A DNA stretch of 64,000 nt from Fastidiosipila sp963510375 (GTDB lineage: Bacteria > Bacillota > Clostridia > Saccharofermentanales > Fastidiosipilaceae). The position numbers were made by a program, and so were the translations under genes. How positions within the stretch are numbered: the stretch's first letter is position 1; every line of letters begins with the position of its first letter. The notes under the pieces were generated by a model. The model did not search any database. It saw nothing but the letters and a program-made list of their open reading frames with translations, and was not told the DNA's origin. The stretch is from assembly GCA_963510375.1 (NCBI GenBank), contig CAUPES010000005.1:40332-104331 (forward strand), read 5' to 3'. Below, one piece after another: positions 8,498 through 17,168 of the stretch.

Positions 8498-9418
8498 ATG
8501 AGCAGGAGTGAAAGCTTTTCACAAAAAGTAAAAAAAGAATTGTGTTTAGTAGAGCAGGAAGATATATCTGATAAAAGCTTACATTTAGCTTTTTCCTTAG
8601 CCAGCTCAGCTAGTTTTCGCTCTAACAAAATTATTTTTAAATGTTATAACTCCAATTATATTGAAGTAATAAAAAAATATATTGAAGAGGTCTTAGACGT
8701 TGATTACAAATTAGACGAGAAGAAAACCCAGAGCAATTTCGAGTTTTCAAGCAAGTCATCAGTAAGTGCTGTTTTTGACCTTTTAGAAACTGAATTGAAT
8801 TTCAATTGGGTAAGAGGACAGATAAATAGAGATATTACTGACTTTAATGAAAAAGAAAAAATTGATATATTACGTTCTGCTTTCTTAATGAATGGATCAA
8901 TGGCTTGCCCAGAACAAAGTTATCAATTAGAGTTAGCGCTCAAAAGATTATCTGTAAAGAATTTTCTCAATGAACTATTGTTGGAAGAAGATATAGAGGT
9001 ATCTAGCGGTAGTAATGCTTTCTTTTTATATTTAAGAACAGGAGATGATATAGCAGAGTTTCTGGGGTTAATAGGAGCACATAGATCTTTGTTAGAATTC
9101 GAAAATATAAGGGTTAAAAAGAAAGTCAATGAAGATGTAAATAGAATTGTAAATTTTGATAATGCTAATTTGCAAAGAGTTGCAGACTCAACAGCTAGAC
9201 AAATACTGGCTTTAAAGAAATTAAATGATATAGGTGCTTATAACATGTTACCCGAAGACTTAAAAGCAGTTGCAAATTTAAGACTTAAGTTTCCGGGATA
9301 TTCACTTAGTGATTTAGCAGCAGAGATGGAACCTAATATTTCTAAAAGTGGAATGTATCATCGTTTAGCAAAATTAGAGAAATGGATAAATGATTATCTT
9401 AAATCAAATGCGGATTAA
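8498..9418 (+). CDS. whiA: DNA-binding protein WhiA
   Basis: A 306-residue WhiA/DUF199 protein. The N-terminal half has the LAGLIDADG-like fold that in this family has lost nuclease function, and the C-terminal half has a helix-turn-helix region around residues 255-300 (YSLSDLAAEM and KSGMYHRL). In Gram-positive bacteria WhiA affects cell division, chromosome segregation and, in actinomycetes, sporulation. It starts 3 bases after murB with no strong Shine-Dalgarno of its own, suggesting translational coupling. In many Firmicutes the order is murB, rapZ, yvcK, whiA; here rapZ and yvcK are absent from this position. Confidence 0.93.
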   Translation: MSRSESFSQKVKKELCLVEQEDISDKSLHLAFSLASSASFRSNKIIFKCYNSNYIEVIKKYIEEVLDVDYKLDEKKTQSNFEFSSKSSVSAVFDLLETELNFNWVRGQINRDITDFNEKEKIDILRSAFLMNGSMACPEQSYQLELALKRLSVKNFLNELLLEEDIEVSSGSNAFFLYLRTGDDIAEFLGLIGAHRSLLEFENIRVKKKVNEDVNRIVNFDNANLQRVADSTARQILALKKLNDIGAYNMLPEDLKAVANLRLKFPGYSLSDLAAEMEPNISKSGMYHRLAKLEKWINDYLKSNAD

Positions 9419-9474
9419 CTAGCTTGGTGTTATAATTTGAAAATATAAGTAGATAGCTTATTAGGAGGAATAGT

Positions 9475-10773
9475 ATGTTAGATATTCAATTAATTAGAGA
9501 AAATCCTGAATATGTACAAAAAGCTTTAGCGAAAAGGGGTTTGAATGTAGATTTCAAAGACCTTCTTGAAATTGACGTTAAAAGACGTGAGGCTATGACT
9601 GAGGTTGAAGCTCTTAAAGCAAAGAGAAATAGGGCTTCCGCAGAAGTTGGGCAGCTAAAGAGAAATGGTGAAAATGCAGACCATGTTTTAGCAGAGCTCA
9701 AAGAACTATCTGATGAAATTAAAGCGAAAGATGACCTAGTATCTGAATTAAATGCTGAACAAGAAGAGTTTTTGATAGGCTTACCAAATATGCCGGCTGA
9801 AGAAGTAAGAGCAGGTGGCAAAGAAAATAATCAAGTCGAAAAGATGTATGGTGAACAACCTAAATTTAGTTTTGAACCAAAGAGTCATATCGAACTAGAA
9901 GAAAACTTGGATTTAATTGATTACGAACGAGGTGCTAAGTTATCAGGAGCGGGATTCTGGCTCTATAAAGATGACGGCGCTCGTTTAGAGTGGGCTTTGT
10001 TAAATTATTTTGTAGACGCTCATATAGCTGACGAATATAAGATGTTATTAGTACCACATATTCTAAACTCAGCTTCCGGATTTACAGCAGGACAATTCCC
10101 TAAATTTAAAGAAGACGTATTCTGGTTGGATTCAGAGGAGAATGTACAAGAAGAAAATAGACAATTTTTATTACCTACAGCAGAAACAGCAGTAGTCAAC
10201 TTGTTTAGAGATGAAATCTTGACCGAAGCTGATTTGCCTAAAAAATATTTTGCCTACTCACCTTGCTATAGAAAAGAAGCTGGTACATATGGATCAAGTG
10301 AAAGAGGCATGATCAGAGGCCACCAATTCAACAAGATCGAAATGTTCCAATTCACAAAACCAGAAGATTCAGACAAAGCTTTTGAAGAGTTAGTTGAAAA
10401 AGCAAGTAAACTAGTAAGTGATTTGGGCTTACATTTCAGAGTCAGTAGTCTAGCCGCAGGTGACTGTAGTGCTTCAATGTCAAAGACCTGGGATATCGAA
10501 GTGTGGATCCCGAGCATGAATGAGTATAAAGAAGTAAGTTCTGTATCTAACGCTAAAGATTACCAAGCTAGAAGAGGTAACATGCGTTATAGATCAGAGA
10601 GTGATAATAAAATTAAATATCTACATACATTAAATGGCTCAGGATTAGCAACATCAAGATTATTCCCTGCAATCTTAGAGCAAAATCAACAAGAAGATGG
10701 TTCAGTTTTAATTCCAGCCGTATTGACTAAATACATGGGTGGTCAACGCTATCTAAAACCAAGAGAGAAGTAA
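9475..10773 (+). CDS. serS: Serine--tRNA ligase
   Basis: A 432-residue class II aminoacyl-tRNA synthetase. Residues 1-110 form the long antiparallel coiled coil that contacts the tRNA extra arm. The catalytic core follows, with motif 2 around FRKEAGTYG/RGMIRGHQF and motif 3 around GSGLATSRL; the arginine-rich DYQARR is also present. Length is typical. The start is preceded by an excellent TTAGGAGGAA. No T-box leader is visible in the 56 bases upstream, so serine-dependent T-box control at this site can be excluded. Confidence 0.96.
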   Translation: MLDIQLIRENPEYVQKALAKRGLNVDFKDLLEIDVKRREAMTEVEALKAKRNRASAEVGQLKRNGENADHVLAELKELSDEIKAKDDLVSELNAEQEEFLIGLPNMPAEEVRAGGKENNQVEKMYGEQPKFSFEPKSHIELEENLDLIDYERGAKLSGAGFWLYKDDGARLEWALLNYFVDAHIADEYKMLLVPHILNSASGFTAGQFPKFKEDVFWLDSEENVQEENRQFLLPTAETAVVNLFRDEILTEADLPKKYFAYSPCYRKEAGTYGSSERGMIRGHQFNKIEMFQFTKPEDSDKAFEELVEKASKLVSDLGLHFRVSSLAAGDCSASMSKTWDIEVWIPSMNEYKEVSSVSNAKDYQARRGNMRYRSESDNKIKYLHTLNGSGLATSRLFPAILEQNQQEDGSVLIPAVLTKYMGGQRYLKPREK

Positions 10774-10796
10774 TTGTATAAACTATCTTTTTGAAA

Positions 10797-10839
10797 TTTC
10801 TTTGAATATAATCTACTGATAAAAAAATATTCAAAGAAA
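10797..10839. other. Perfect 13-base inverted repeat downstream of serS
   Basis: TTTCTTTGAATAT at 10797-10809 and its exact complement at 10827-10839, separated by 17 bases. It lies 24 bases after the serS stop and upstream of the str promoter. No T-run follows on the plus strand, so it is a poor classical terminator. It could still end serS transcription, or be a protein-binding or mRNA-end-stabilising dyad. Confidence 0.5.
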
Positions 10840-10909
10840 CATTATTAATGTAAAAAGTTTCAGCATTAAACCCATTTATGGTGTATTATTCATCGTTGTG
10901 AAATTATTT

Positions 10910-10938
10910 TTGCCAAATCTTTGACTTGATGATATAAT
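10910..10938 (+). promoter_or_regulatory. Promoter of the str operon
   Basis: TTGCCA (10910-10915), a 17-base spacer and a perfect TATAAT (10933-10938), so this is a near-consensus housekeeping promoter fitting high ribosomal protein expression. The expected transcript starts near 10945 with a small hairpin (GTGC 10945-10948, GCAC 10955-10958). A nine-base dyad, AAACCCATT at 10868-10876 and AATGGGTTT at 10960-10968, brackets the promoter. Confidence 0.82.
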
Positions 10939-11011
10939 TTCTCGGTGCGAAAATGCACGAATGGGTTTATTGTGTTTAATAAACTTAAATAAGAAAAAAG
11001 GAGGTGTATTG

Positions 11012-11440
11012 ATGCCAACAACCAATCAGTTGATTAGAAAAGGTCGCCAGACAAAGAAGGAGAAATCTAAATCACCAGCTTTGCATTACAATATGAACAC
11101 AATTCATAAGAAGCCAAGCAAGGTAATTAGCCCACAAAAACGTGGTGTATGTACAGTAGTTAAAACTACAACTCCTAAGAAACCTAACTCAGCTATGCGT
11201 AAAGTCGCTCGTGTTCGTCTTAACTCAGGTATGGAAGTTACTGCATATATTCCAGGAATCGGTCATAACCTACAAGAGCACTCTGTTGTATTGATCAGAG
11301 GTGGTCGTGTTAAAGACTTGCCAGGTGTACGTTACCATATTGTTAGGGGTGCGTTAGATACTGCTGGTGTTAACGACAGAAAACAAGGTAGATCTAAGTA
11401 CGGTACCAAGAAACCAAAAGAAGCAAAAGTTAAAAAATAG
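11012..11440 (+). CDS. rpsL: 30S ribosomal protein S12
   Basis: Start chosen at ATG 11012, where AAAGGAGGTG lies 5-6 bases upstream and the protein begins MPTTNQLIRKGRQ as expected for S12. The reading frame is open further upstream, but that part is leader. The 142-residue product has the Firmicute-type insertion after SKSPAL and the invariant TTPKKPNSA decoding loop, whose lysine is unchanged from the streptomycin-sensitive form. The C-terminal basic GRSKYGTKKPK is present. S12 monitors codon-anticodon pairing in the 30S A site. First gene of the str operon. Confidence 0.97.
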   Translation: MPTTNQLIRKGRQTKKEKSKSPALHYNMNTIHKKPSKVISPQKRGVCTVVKTTTPKKPNSAMRKVARVRLNSGMEVTAYIPGIGHNLQEHSVVLIRGGRVKDLPGVRYHIVRGALDTAGVNDRKQGRSKYGTKKPKEAKVKK

Positions 11441-11465
11441 ATTAGGTTGAAATTGCTCAGTACAT

Positions 11466-11505
11466 CTTGCCAATAATTAATTTAATTAGATTTTTAAATG
11501 GCAAG
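11466..11505 (+). other. Hairpin in the rpsL-rpsG intercistronic region
   Basis: CTTGCCA (11466-11472) pairs with TGGCAAG (11499-11505) around an AT-rich loop of 26 bases. The rpsL-rpsG gap is unusually long (153 bases) for this operon. In Escherichia coli the equivalent linker binds ribosomal protein S7 for feedback control; whether this one does is inference from position only. Confidence 0.4.
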
Positions 11506-11593
11506 GCGCTGACAGAACTTGAAAACAAGTATTGAGTACCTAATGATACAGGATTAAATTCCTAGTTTTATCATATAAAGGAGGGAAGCGAAA

Positions 11594-12064
11594 GTGCCAA
11601 GAAAAGGTCATGTCCCAAAAAGAGATATTCTCCCTGATCCACTATATAACGACAAGAAAGTAAGTAAACTTATTAACGTTGTTATGCTAGATGGTAAAAA
11701 GGGAGTTGCACAATCCATAGTTTATGGAGCTTTTGATATTATCAAAGAAAAAACAGAACTAGAAGGATTGGAAGTATTCGAAAAGGCATTGGAAAATGTA
11801 ATGCCTTTACTAGAAGTTAAAGCACGTAGAGTCGGTGGTGCAAACTATCAAGTACCAGTTGAAGTTCGTCCAGACAGAAGACAGACTTTAGCATTGCGTT
11901 GGATCGTTGGTTTCTCAAGAAAGAGAAGCGAACGTACAATGAAAGAGCGTTTAGCTAATGAATTAATCGATGCAATGAATGAAACAGGTAGTTCATATCG
12001 TCGTAAAGAAGAGATGCATAAAGCTGCTGAATCTAACCGTGCATTTGCCCACTACAGATGGTAG
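11594..12064 (+). CDS. rpsG: 30S ribosomal protein S7
   Basis: A 156-residue S7 with a GTG start preceded by AAAGGAGGG. It begins MPRKGHVPKR and carries the conserved KARRVGGANYQVPVEV rRNA-binding stretch and C-terminal HKAAESNRAFAHYRW. S7 nucleates assembly of the 30S head and lines the E site. Length and sequence are normal for Firmicutes. fusA follows after 20 bases. Confidence 0.97.
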   Translation: MPRKGHVPKRDILPDPLYNDKKVSKLINVVMLDGKKGVAQSIVYGAFDIIKEKTELEGLEVFEKALENVMPLLEVKARRVGGANYQVPVEVRPDRRQTLALRWIVGFSRKRSERTMKERLANELIDAMNETGSSYRRKEEMHKAAESNRAFAHYRW

Positions 12065-12084
12065 TAGTATAAAAGGAGAGACGC

Positions 12085-14160
12085 ATGCCAAGAGATTATT
12101 CATTAAAAGATACTAGAAATATCGGTATTATGGCTCACATTGATGCTGGTAAAACAACAACAACTGAACGTATCCTTTACTATACTGGTAAGATTCATAA
12201 AATTGGCGAAACCCACGATGGTGGTGCAACCATGGACTACATGGAGCAAGAACAAGAACGTGGTATTACAATTACCTCTGCTGCTACTACAGCTGCATGG
12301 AAAGGTCACCGTATTAATATCATTGATACTCCGGGACACGTTGACTTCACAGTTGAAGTTGAGCGTTCATTGAGAGTCCTTGACGGTGCAGTTACAGTTC
12401 TAGATGCTAAGAGTGGTGTTGAACCTCAAACTGAAACAGTTTGGCGTCAAGCTGATAACTACGGAGTTCCTCGTATCGTTTACATCAACAAGATGGACGT
12501 TACAGGTGCTGACTTCTTACAATCAGTTGAAACAATTACAAGGAGATTAGGTGCTAATGCAGTACCTATCCAATTGCCAATTGGTGCAGAAGATAGTTTT
12601 GAAGGTATTATTGACCTGATGATCATGGAAGCTGAAATTTACAAAGATGACGCAACAGGTAAAACTTACTCATCAACAGAAATTCCAGCAGAATATATGG
12701 ATCAAGCAAAAGAATACCGTGCCAAAATGGTTGAAGCAATCTGCGAAACTGATGAAGAACTATTAGAAAAATTCTTAATGGAAGAAGAAATTCCTGTAGA
12801 AGATTTAGTAAAAGCTTTACGTAAAGCAACAATTAACTTGGATATTATTCCAGTTGTTTGTGGTTCTTCATATAAGAATAAAGGTGTTCAATTGCTATTA
12901 GACGCAGTTGTAGCATACTTACCATCACCATTGGATATTCCTGCAATTAAAGGTACTAACCCAGACACTGGTGAAGAAGAAACAAGACCATCAGAAGATG
13001 AAGGTCCAGTTGCAGCTTTAGCATTTAAAGTTATCACAGACCCATTTGTAGGTAAATTATGTTTCTTCCGTATGTACTCAGGTATTTTACAATCAGGTAC
13101 ATACGTACAAAACACAAGTAAAGGTAAACGTGAAAGAGTTGGTCGTATCCTATTGATGCACGCAAACCACCGTGAAGAAGTAGCTGAAGTATACTCAGGT
13201 GATATTGCAGCAGCAGTTGGTTTGAAAGATACATCAACAGGTGACACACTTTGTGATGCTGATGCACCAATTATCTTGGAGTCAATGGAATTCCCAGATC
13301 CAGTTATTAGTGTTGCTATCGAGCCAAAAACAAAAGCATCACAAGATAAAATGCTTATTGCATTACAAAAACTTGCAGAAGAAGATCCAACCTTCAGAAC
13401 TCACACAGATGAAGACACAGGTCAAACAATTATTTCAGGTATGGGTGAACTACACTTGGATATTATCGTTGACCGTCTATTGAGAGAATTTAAGGTTGAG
13501 GCTAACGTAGGTAACCCACAAGTTGCTTACAAGGAAACAATCACAGCAGCTGCTACAGCAGAAGGAAAATTCGTACGTCAGTCAGGTGGTCGTGGTCAAT
13601 ATGGTCACGTTGTCATTAACGTAGAACCTTTAGATCCAAACGCTGAAACTGAATATGAATTCAATAACAAAACTGTTGGTGGTTCAGTTCCTAAAGAATT
13701 CGTTGAACCTACAAACAAAGGTATTCAAGAAGCTATGGAAAGCGGTATTTTAGCCGGATACAAAGTTGTCGGTGTAAAAGTTGACTTGATTGATGGTTCT
13801 AGCCACGAAGTTGACTCTTCTGAAATGGCTTTCCAAATCGCTGGTTCTATGGCTTTCAAAGAAGCTATGCGTAAAGCATCACCAGTATTGCTAGAGCCAA
13901 TAATGCAAGTAGACGTAATTACTCCAGAAGACTATCTAGGTGACGTTATGGGTGATCTAAGCTCAAGACGTGGTACAATTGCCGGTATGGAAGCACAAGG
14001 TAACGCTCAAAAGATTGATGCAAAAGTTCCACTATCTGAAATGTTTGGTTATGCAACCACACTTAGATCAAGTACTCAAGGTCGTGGTACATTTACAATG
14101 CAACCATCACACTTTGAACCAGTACCTAAGAGCATTCAGGACGAAATTACATCAAAATAA
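12085..14160 (+). CDS. fusA: Translation elongation factor G
   Basis: A 691-residue translational GTPase that drives tRNA-mRNA translocation and, with RRF, ribosome recycling. G1 AHIDAGKTTTTE lies at residues 17-28, followed by switch II DTPGHVDF and NKMD. Domains II to V follow in the normal order, with the domain IV loop region around GGRGQYGHV. Length is standard. AAAAGGAGAG precedes the ATG. No changes suggesting a specialised EF-G paralogue are visible. Third gene of the str operon; a weak AT-rich hairpin at 14162-14186 follows it. Confidence 0.97.
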   Translation: MPRDYSLKDTRNIGIMAHIDAGKTTTTERILYYTGKIHKIGETHDGGATMDYMEQEQERGITITSAATTAAWKGHRINIIDTPGHVDFTVEVERSLRVLDGAVTVLDAKSGVEPQTETVWRQADNYGVPRIVYINKMDVTGADFLQSVETITRRLGANAVPIQLPIGAEDSFEGIIDLMIMEAEIYKDDATGKTYSSTEIPAEYMDQAKEYRAKMVEAICETDEELLEKFLMEEEIPVEDLVKALRKATINLDIIPVVCGSSYKNKGVQLLLDAVVAYLPSPLDIPAIKGTNPDTGEEETRPSEDEGPVAALAFKVITDPFVGKLCFFRMYSGILQSGTYVQNTSKGKRERVGRILLMHANHREEVAEVYSGDIAAAVGLKDTSTGDTLCDADAPIILESMEFPDPVISVAIEPKTKASQDKMLIALQKLAEEDPTFRTHTDEDTGQTIISGMGELHLDIIVDRLLREFKVEANVGNPQVAYKETITAAATAEGKFVRQSGGRGQYGHVVINVEPLDPNAETEYEFNNKTVGGSVPKEFVEPTNKGIQEAMESGILAGYKVVGVKVDLIDGSSHEVDSSEMAFQIAGSMAFKEAMRKASPVLLEPIMQVDVITPEDYLGDVMGDLSSRRGTIAGMEAQGNAQKIDAKVPLSEMFGYATTLRSSTQGRGTFTMQPSHFEPVPKSIQDEITSK

Positions 14161-14213
14161 TATAAAAGTTAAAAAGATACTTTTATCTAAAAAGTAAATT
14201 ATAAGTTGGCATC

Positions 14214-14241
14214 TTGCACTTTATCCTATTTAGTGTAAAAT
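14214..14241 (+). promoter_or_regulatory. Probable tuf promoter
   Basis: TTGCAC (14214-14219), a 16-base spacer and TAAAAT (14236-14241) in the 149-base fusA-tuf gap. The presumed leader carries a short GC hairpin, CCCC (14279-14282) and GGGG (14287-14290), just before the tuf Shine-Dalgarno. A separate tuf promoter would let EF-Tu exceed EF-G, as cells need. Confidence 0.55.
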
Positions 14242-14309
14242 ATTAGCAAGGTGTCAACCTAAATTAAGAAACTATAGCCCCCTACAGGGGATCCACAAGG
14301 AGGAAAATA

Positions 14310-15512
14310 ATGGCTAAGAAACATTTTGAAAGAACCAAGCCACACGTAAACATTGGTACTTTAGGTCACGTTGACCACGGTAAAACAACAACAACAGCAG
14401 CTATTACTAAAGTTTTAGCACTTTTAGGTGATGCTGAATATTCATCATATGATAATATCGATAAAGCTCCAGAAGAGAGAGCGCGTGGTATTACAATTAA
14501 TACTTCACACGTTGAGTATCAAACAGAAAATCGTCACTACGCACACGTTGACTGCCCAGGACACGCTGACTATGTTAAGAACATGATCACAGGTGCAGCA
14601 CAAATGGACGGTGCTATTCTAGTTGTTTCAGCAGCTGATGGTGTTATGCCACAAACACGTGAGCACATCTTGCTAGCACGTCAGGTTGGTGTTCCTAAAG
14701 TTGTAGTTTACTTGAACAAAGTAGACCAAGTTGATGACCCAGAACTATTAGACTTAGTTGAAATGGAAGTTCGTGAGCTATTAGATGAGTATGAATTTGA
14801 TGGTGATGACTGCCCAGTTGTTAAAGGTTCATCATTAGCAGTTCTAGAGAGCGAAAGCACAGACCCAGATGCTCCAGAATATGCTCCAATCAGAGAATTA
14901 ATGAACGCTGTAGACGAATACATTCCTACACCAGAAAGACCAACAGACAAACCATTCTTACTACCAGTAGAAGACGTATTCACAATCTCAGGTCGTGGTA
15001 CTGTTGCTACAGGTCGTATCGAACGTGGTACAATCAACGTTGGTGACCAAGCTGAAATCGTTGGTTTAGTAGAAAGCAGCCGTACAACAACAATTACAGG
15101 TCTAGAAATGTTCCGTAAATTGTTAGACTCAGCAGTTGCTGGTGATAACGTTGGTGCATTGCTACGTGGTGTTGAAAGATCAGATATCGAGCGTGGACAA
15201 GTTCTTGCTAAACCAGGAACAATTACACCTCACTCAGAATTCAAAGGACAAATCTATGTTCTAACAGAATCAGAAGGTGGTCGTCATAAACCATTCTTCT
15301 CAGGTTACCGTCCACAATTCTTCTTCAGAACAACAGACGTTACAGGTATCATGAACCTAGAAGAGGGTGTAGACATGGTTATGCCTGGTGATAACGTTGA
15401 GATTGAAGTTGAGTTAATCAAACCAGTTGCTATGGAAAAAGGTATGCGTTTTGCTATCCGTGAAGGTGGTAGAACAGTTGGTGCTGGTACAGTTACAGAA
15501 ATCGAACAATAA
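14310..15512 (+). CDS. tuf: Translation elongation factor Tu
   Basis: A 400-residue EF-Tu that carries aminoacyl-tRNA to the ribosome. G1 GHVDHGKT is at residues 19-26, with DCPGHADY (switch II) and NKVDQVDD (G4) following. Domains II and III are intact and end with the usual EGGRTVGAGTVTEI. AAGGAGG lies 7 bases upstream of the ATG. Only one tuf is in the window. Codons are more biased than in neighbouring genes, consistent with high expression. Confidence 0.97.
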   Translation: MAKKHFERTKPHVNIGTLGHVDHGKTTTTAAITKVLALLGDAEYSSYDNIDKAPEERARGITINTSHVEYQTENRHYAHVDCPGHADYVKNMITGAAQMDGAILVVSAADGVMPQTREHILLARQVGVPKVVVYLNKVDQVDDPELLDLVEMEVRELLDEYEFDGDDCPVVKGSSLAVLESESTDPDAPEYAPIRELMNAVDEYIPTPERPTDKPFLLPVEDVFTISGRGTVATGRIERGTINVGDQAEIVGLVESSRTTTITGLEMFRKLLDSAVAGDNVGALLRGVERSDIERGQVLAKPGTITPHSEFKGQIYVLTESEGGRHKPFFSGYRPQFFFRTTDVTGIMNLEEGVDMVMPGDNVEIEVELIKPVAMEKGMRFAIREGGRTVGAGTVTEIEQ

Positions 15513-15535
15513 TTTGATTTATTAGTTTAGATTAT

Positions 15536-15565
15536 AAAGCCTCGGAACTTTCCGAGGCTTTTTTA
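15536..15565 (+). terminator. Intrinsic terminator of the str operon
   Basis: GC-rich stem: AAAGCCTCGG at 15536-15545 and its complement, ending at 15561, with a short loop and a T-run. This is the strongest classical terminator in the window and closes the rpsL-rpsG-fusA-tuf unit. Confidence 0.92.
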
Positions 15566-15645
15566 TTTTCGCTTTAACATAAAGGTATAAGGATTATTTC
15601 CAATTTTTAATGATTGCTATGTGTTAAAATTATGGTAATTGTTTA

Positions 15646-16347
15646 ATGAAAAATTCAGAGGTGAAGAATATTACAGAAATAGTAAAAAAAGACTCATTTA
15701 TATCTTTAGAAAAAGAAGCCTGGTTTGAACAAGAGATAAAAAAATCAGTATTTATTGCACATGCTAAACCAGTTAAATCTGTTGAAGAAGCTGAAGTTTT
15801 TATTGCAAACGAATGGGATAAATATAAAGATGCAACTCATATTGTATATGCTTGGTCTGTGGGAAAAGAATTAGGTAACATTCAGCAAAGATTCAGTGAT
15901 AATGGTGAGCCTCAAGGTACTTCTGGTCCACCCGTTTTTGATGTGTTAGACAAAAATAGCATTCATGACGCTATAATTACTGTTACTAGATATTATGGTG
16001 GAACTTTACTAGGGACGGGAGGCTTAGTTAAAGCTTATGGATCTTCAGCTACGGGAGTAGTTAAGAATGCAGGTTTAGTGCAACTGGTTCCGGGAATAGA
16101 GCTTGTTGTTAACATGCCCTACTCTTTTAATGATAGTTTTAACTATCGCTTGGATCTTGCTTCAAATCAAGTGAACGTTTTAGATAGAGAATATACCAGC
16201 TCTGTTTTTGTAAAGTGTATTGTGGATCTGAATTTTTATGAGGAATTCATAGATATTGTTAATGAAATTTCAAGTAGGACAGCAGAGATTGATGTTGGAG
16301 ATCATACTTATCAGGCTAAGCCTTTAGACTACTTGGAGGAGGAATAG
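15646..16347 (+). CDS. YigZ/IMPACT family protein
   Basis: A 233-residue member of the UPF0029/IMPACT family. The signature FSDNGEPQGTSGPP at about residues 84-97 and the following TRYYGGTLLGTGGLVKAY are clear. The C-terminal half matches the second, DUF1949-like domain. Bacterial members are widespread and their function is not firmly settled; eukaryotic IMPACT influences Gcn2 signalling. No Shine-Dalgarno is visible before ATG 15646, and an in-frame GTG at 15661 is an alternative start. The next gene begins directly at the base after its stop. Confidence 0.9.
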   Translation: MKNSEVKNITEIVKKDSFISLEKEAWFEQEIKKSVFIAHAKPVKSVEEAEVFIANEWDKYKDATHIVYAWSVGKELGNIQQRFSDNGEPQGTSGPPVFDVLDKNSIHDAIITVTRYYGGTLLGTGGLVKAYGSSATGVVKNAGLVQLVPGIELVVNMPYSFNDSFNYRLDLASNQVNVLDREYTSSVFVKCIVDLNFYEEFIDIVNEISSRTAEIDVGDHTYQAKPLDYLEEE

Positions 16348-17148
16348 ATGCAAACAAATGAAGACAAAAAGTTAGCAGTTTTAATAGATGCGGATAATGT
16401 TTCGTATCATTATATTAGTGCAATGATGGATGAAATTGCTATTTACGGTATTCCAACAGTTAAGAGGATTTATGGAGACTGGACTAGACAGAATATGAAT
16501 GGCTGGAAGAGTGTTATTTTAGATTATGCTATCTCTCCAGTGCAGCAGTTTAATTATACTACTGGCAAAAATTCTACAGACTCAGCTCTAATAATTGATG
16601 CAATGGATATCTTGTATACATATGATATTGATGGTTTTTGCTTGATCAGTAGCGATAGTGATTTTACAAAATTAGCAATTCGACTAAGAGAGTCAGGTAA
16701 ATTGGTATTAGGTTTTGGTGAACAAAAAACTCCTAATGCATTTATTGCAGCTTGTAACAGGTTTATTTTCTTGGAAATTTTGGAAGATAACTATGTAGAA
16801 ACTGAAGAAAATAATAACACTAATGATGATCAATACAATAGCAATACCATTAAAACAAATAAAGGTCTTAAGACTTTAGATAACAAGGCAAAACGCATGA
16901 TAGCTAACGTTATTGAAGCTATTGCTGATGATAGTGGTTGGGCATTCTTAGCAGATGTAGGTAATGTAATTTCTAAGACGGAACCATCTTTTGACTCTAG
17001 AAACTATGGTTATTCTAAACTCAGTCATTTGATTGAAGATATTCCAGAGATAGAAATAGATGAGAGAACGACCTCTAATCCTAATGTTAAACATATTTAT
17101 ATTAAATATAACCCTGTAAAAAGCAAGCGTAGGCGTAGTAATAAATAA
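16348..17148 (+). CDS. NYN-domain putative ribonuclease with LOTUS/OST-HTH domain
   Basis: A 266-residue protein. Residues 8-140 form a NYN (PIN-like) nuclease domain: LIDADNVS supplies Asp14, Asp16 and Asn17, Asp78 and Asp84 follow in TDSALIID, and SSDSDF supplies Asp103 and Asp105. These acidic residues normally bind the catalytic metal. A polar Asn-rich linker (145-175) leads to a C-terminal OST-HTH/LOTUS domain of about 80 residues, a module linked to RNA binding. It therefore probably cuts or processes RNA in the cytoplasm; the target is unknown. A very strong GGAGGAGG site lies in the end of the upstream gene, so the two are tightly coupled. Confidence 0.85.
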   Translation: MQTNEDKKLAVLIDADNVSYHYISAMMDEIAIYGIPTVKRIYGDWTRQNMNGWKSVILDYAISPVQQFNYTTGKNSTDSALIIDAMDILYTYDIDGFCLISSDSDFTKLAIRLRESGKLVLGFGEQKTPNAFIAACNRFIFLEILEDNYVETEENNNTNDDQYNSNTIKTNKGLKTLDNKAKRMIANVIEAIADDSGWAFLADVGNVISKTEPSFDSRNYGYSKLSHLIEDIPEIEIDERTTSNPNVKHIYIKYNPVKSKRRRSNK

Positions 17149-17168
17149 ATTAGAAGTGAGAATATAAA

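Noticed and set aside
8498..9418. Homing endonuclease (LAGLIDADG fold) in the whiA gene
   Set aside because: WhiA has this fold by ancestry, carries its own C-terminal helix-turn-helix and sits in its usual place after murB. It is not a mobile nuclease.
9419..9474. T-box leaders before serS, tyrS and lysS
   Set aside because: The upstream gaps (56, 35 and 18 bases) are too short for a T-box and contain no T-box sequence.
9486..9821. Open frame on the minus strand inside serS
   Set aside because: It is the complement of the serS coiled-coil region. No ribosome-binding site, and its Ser/Leu-rich composition is that of an antisense shadow.
12888..13247. Open frame on the minus strand inside fusA
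   Set aside because: Shadow of a highly expressed, codon-biased gene. No start signal and no recognisable domain.
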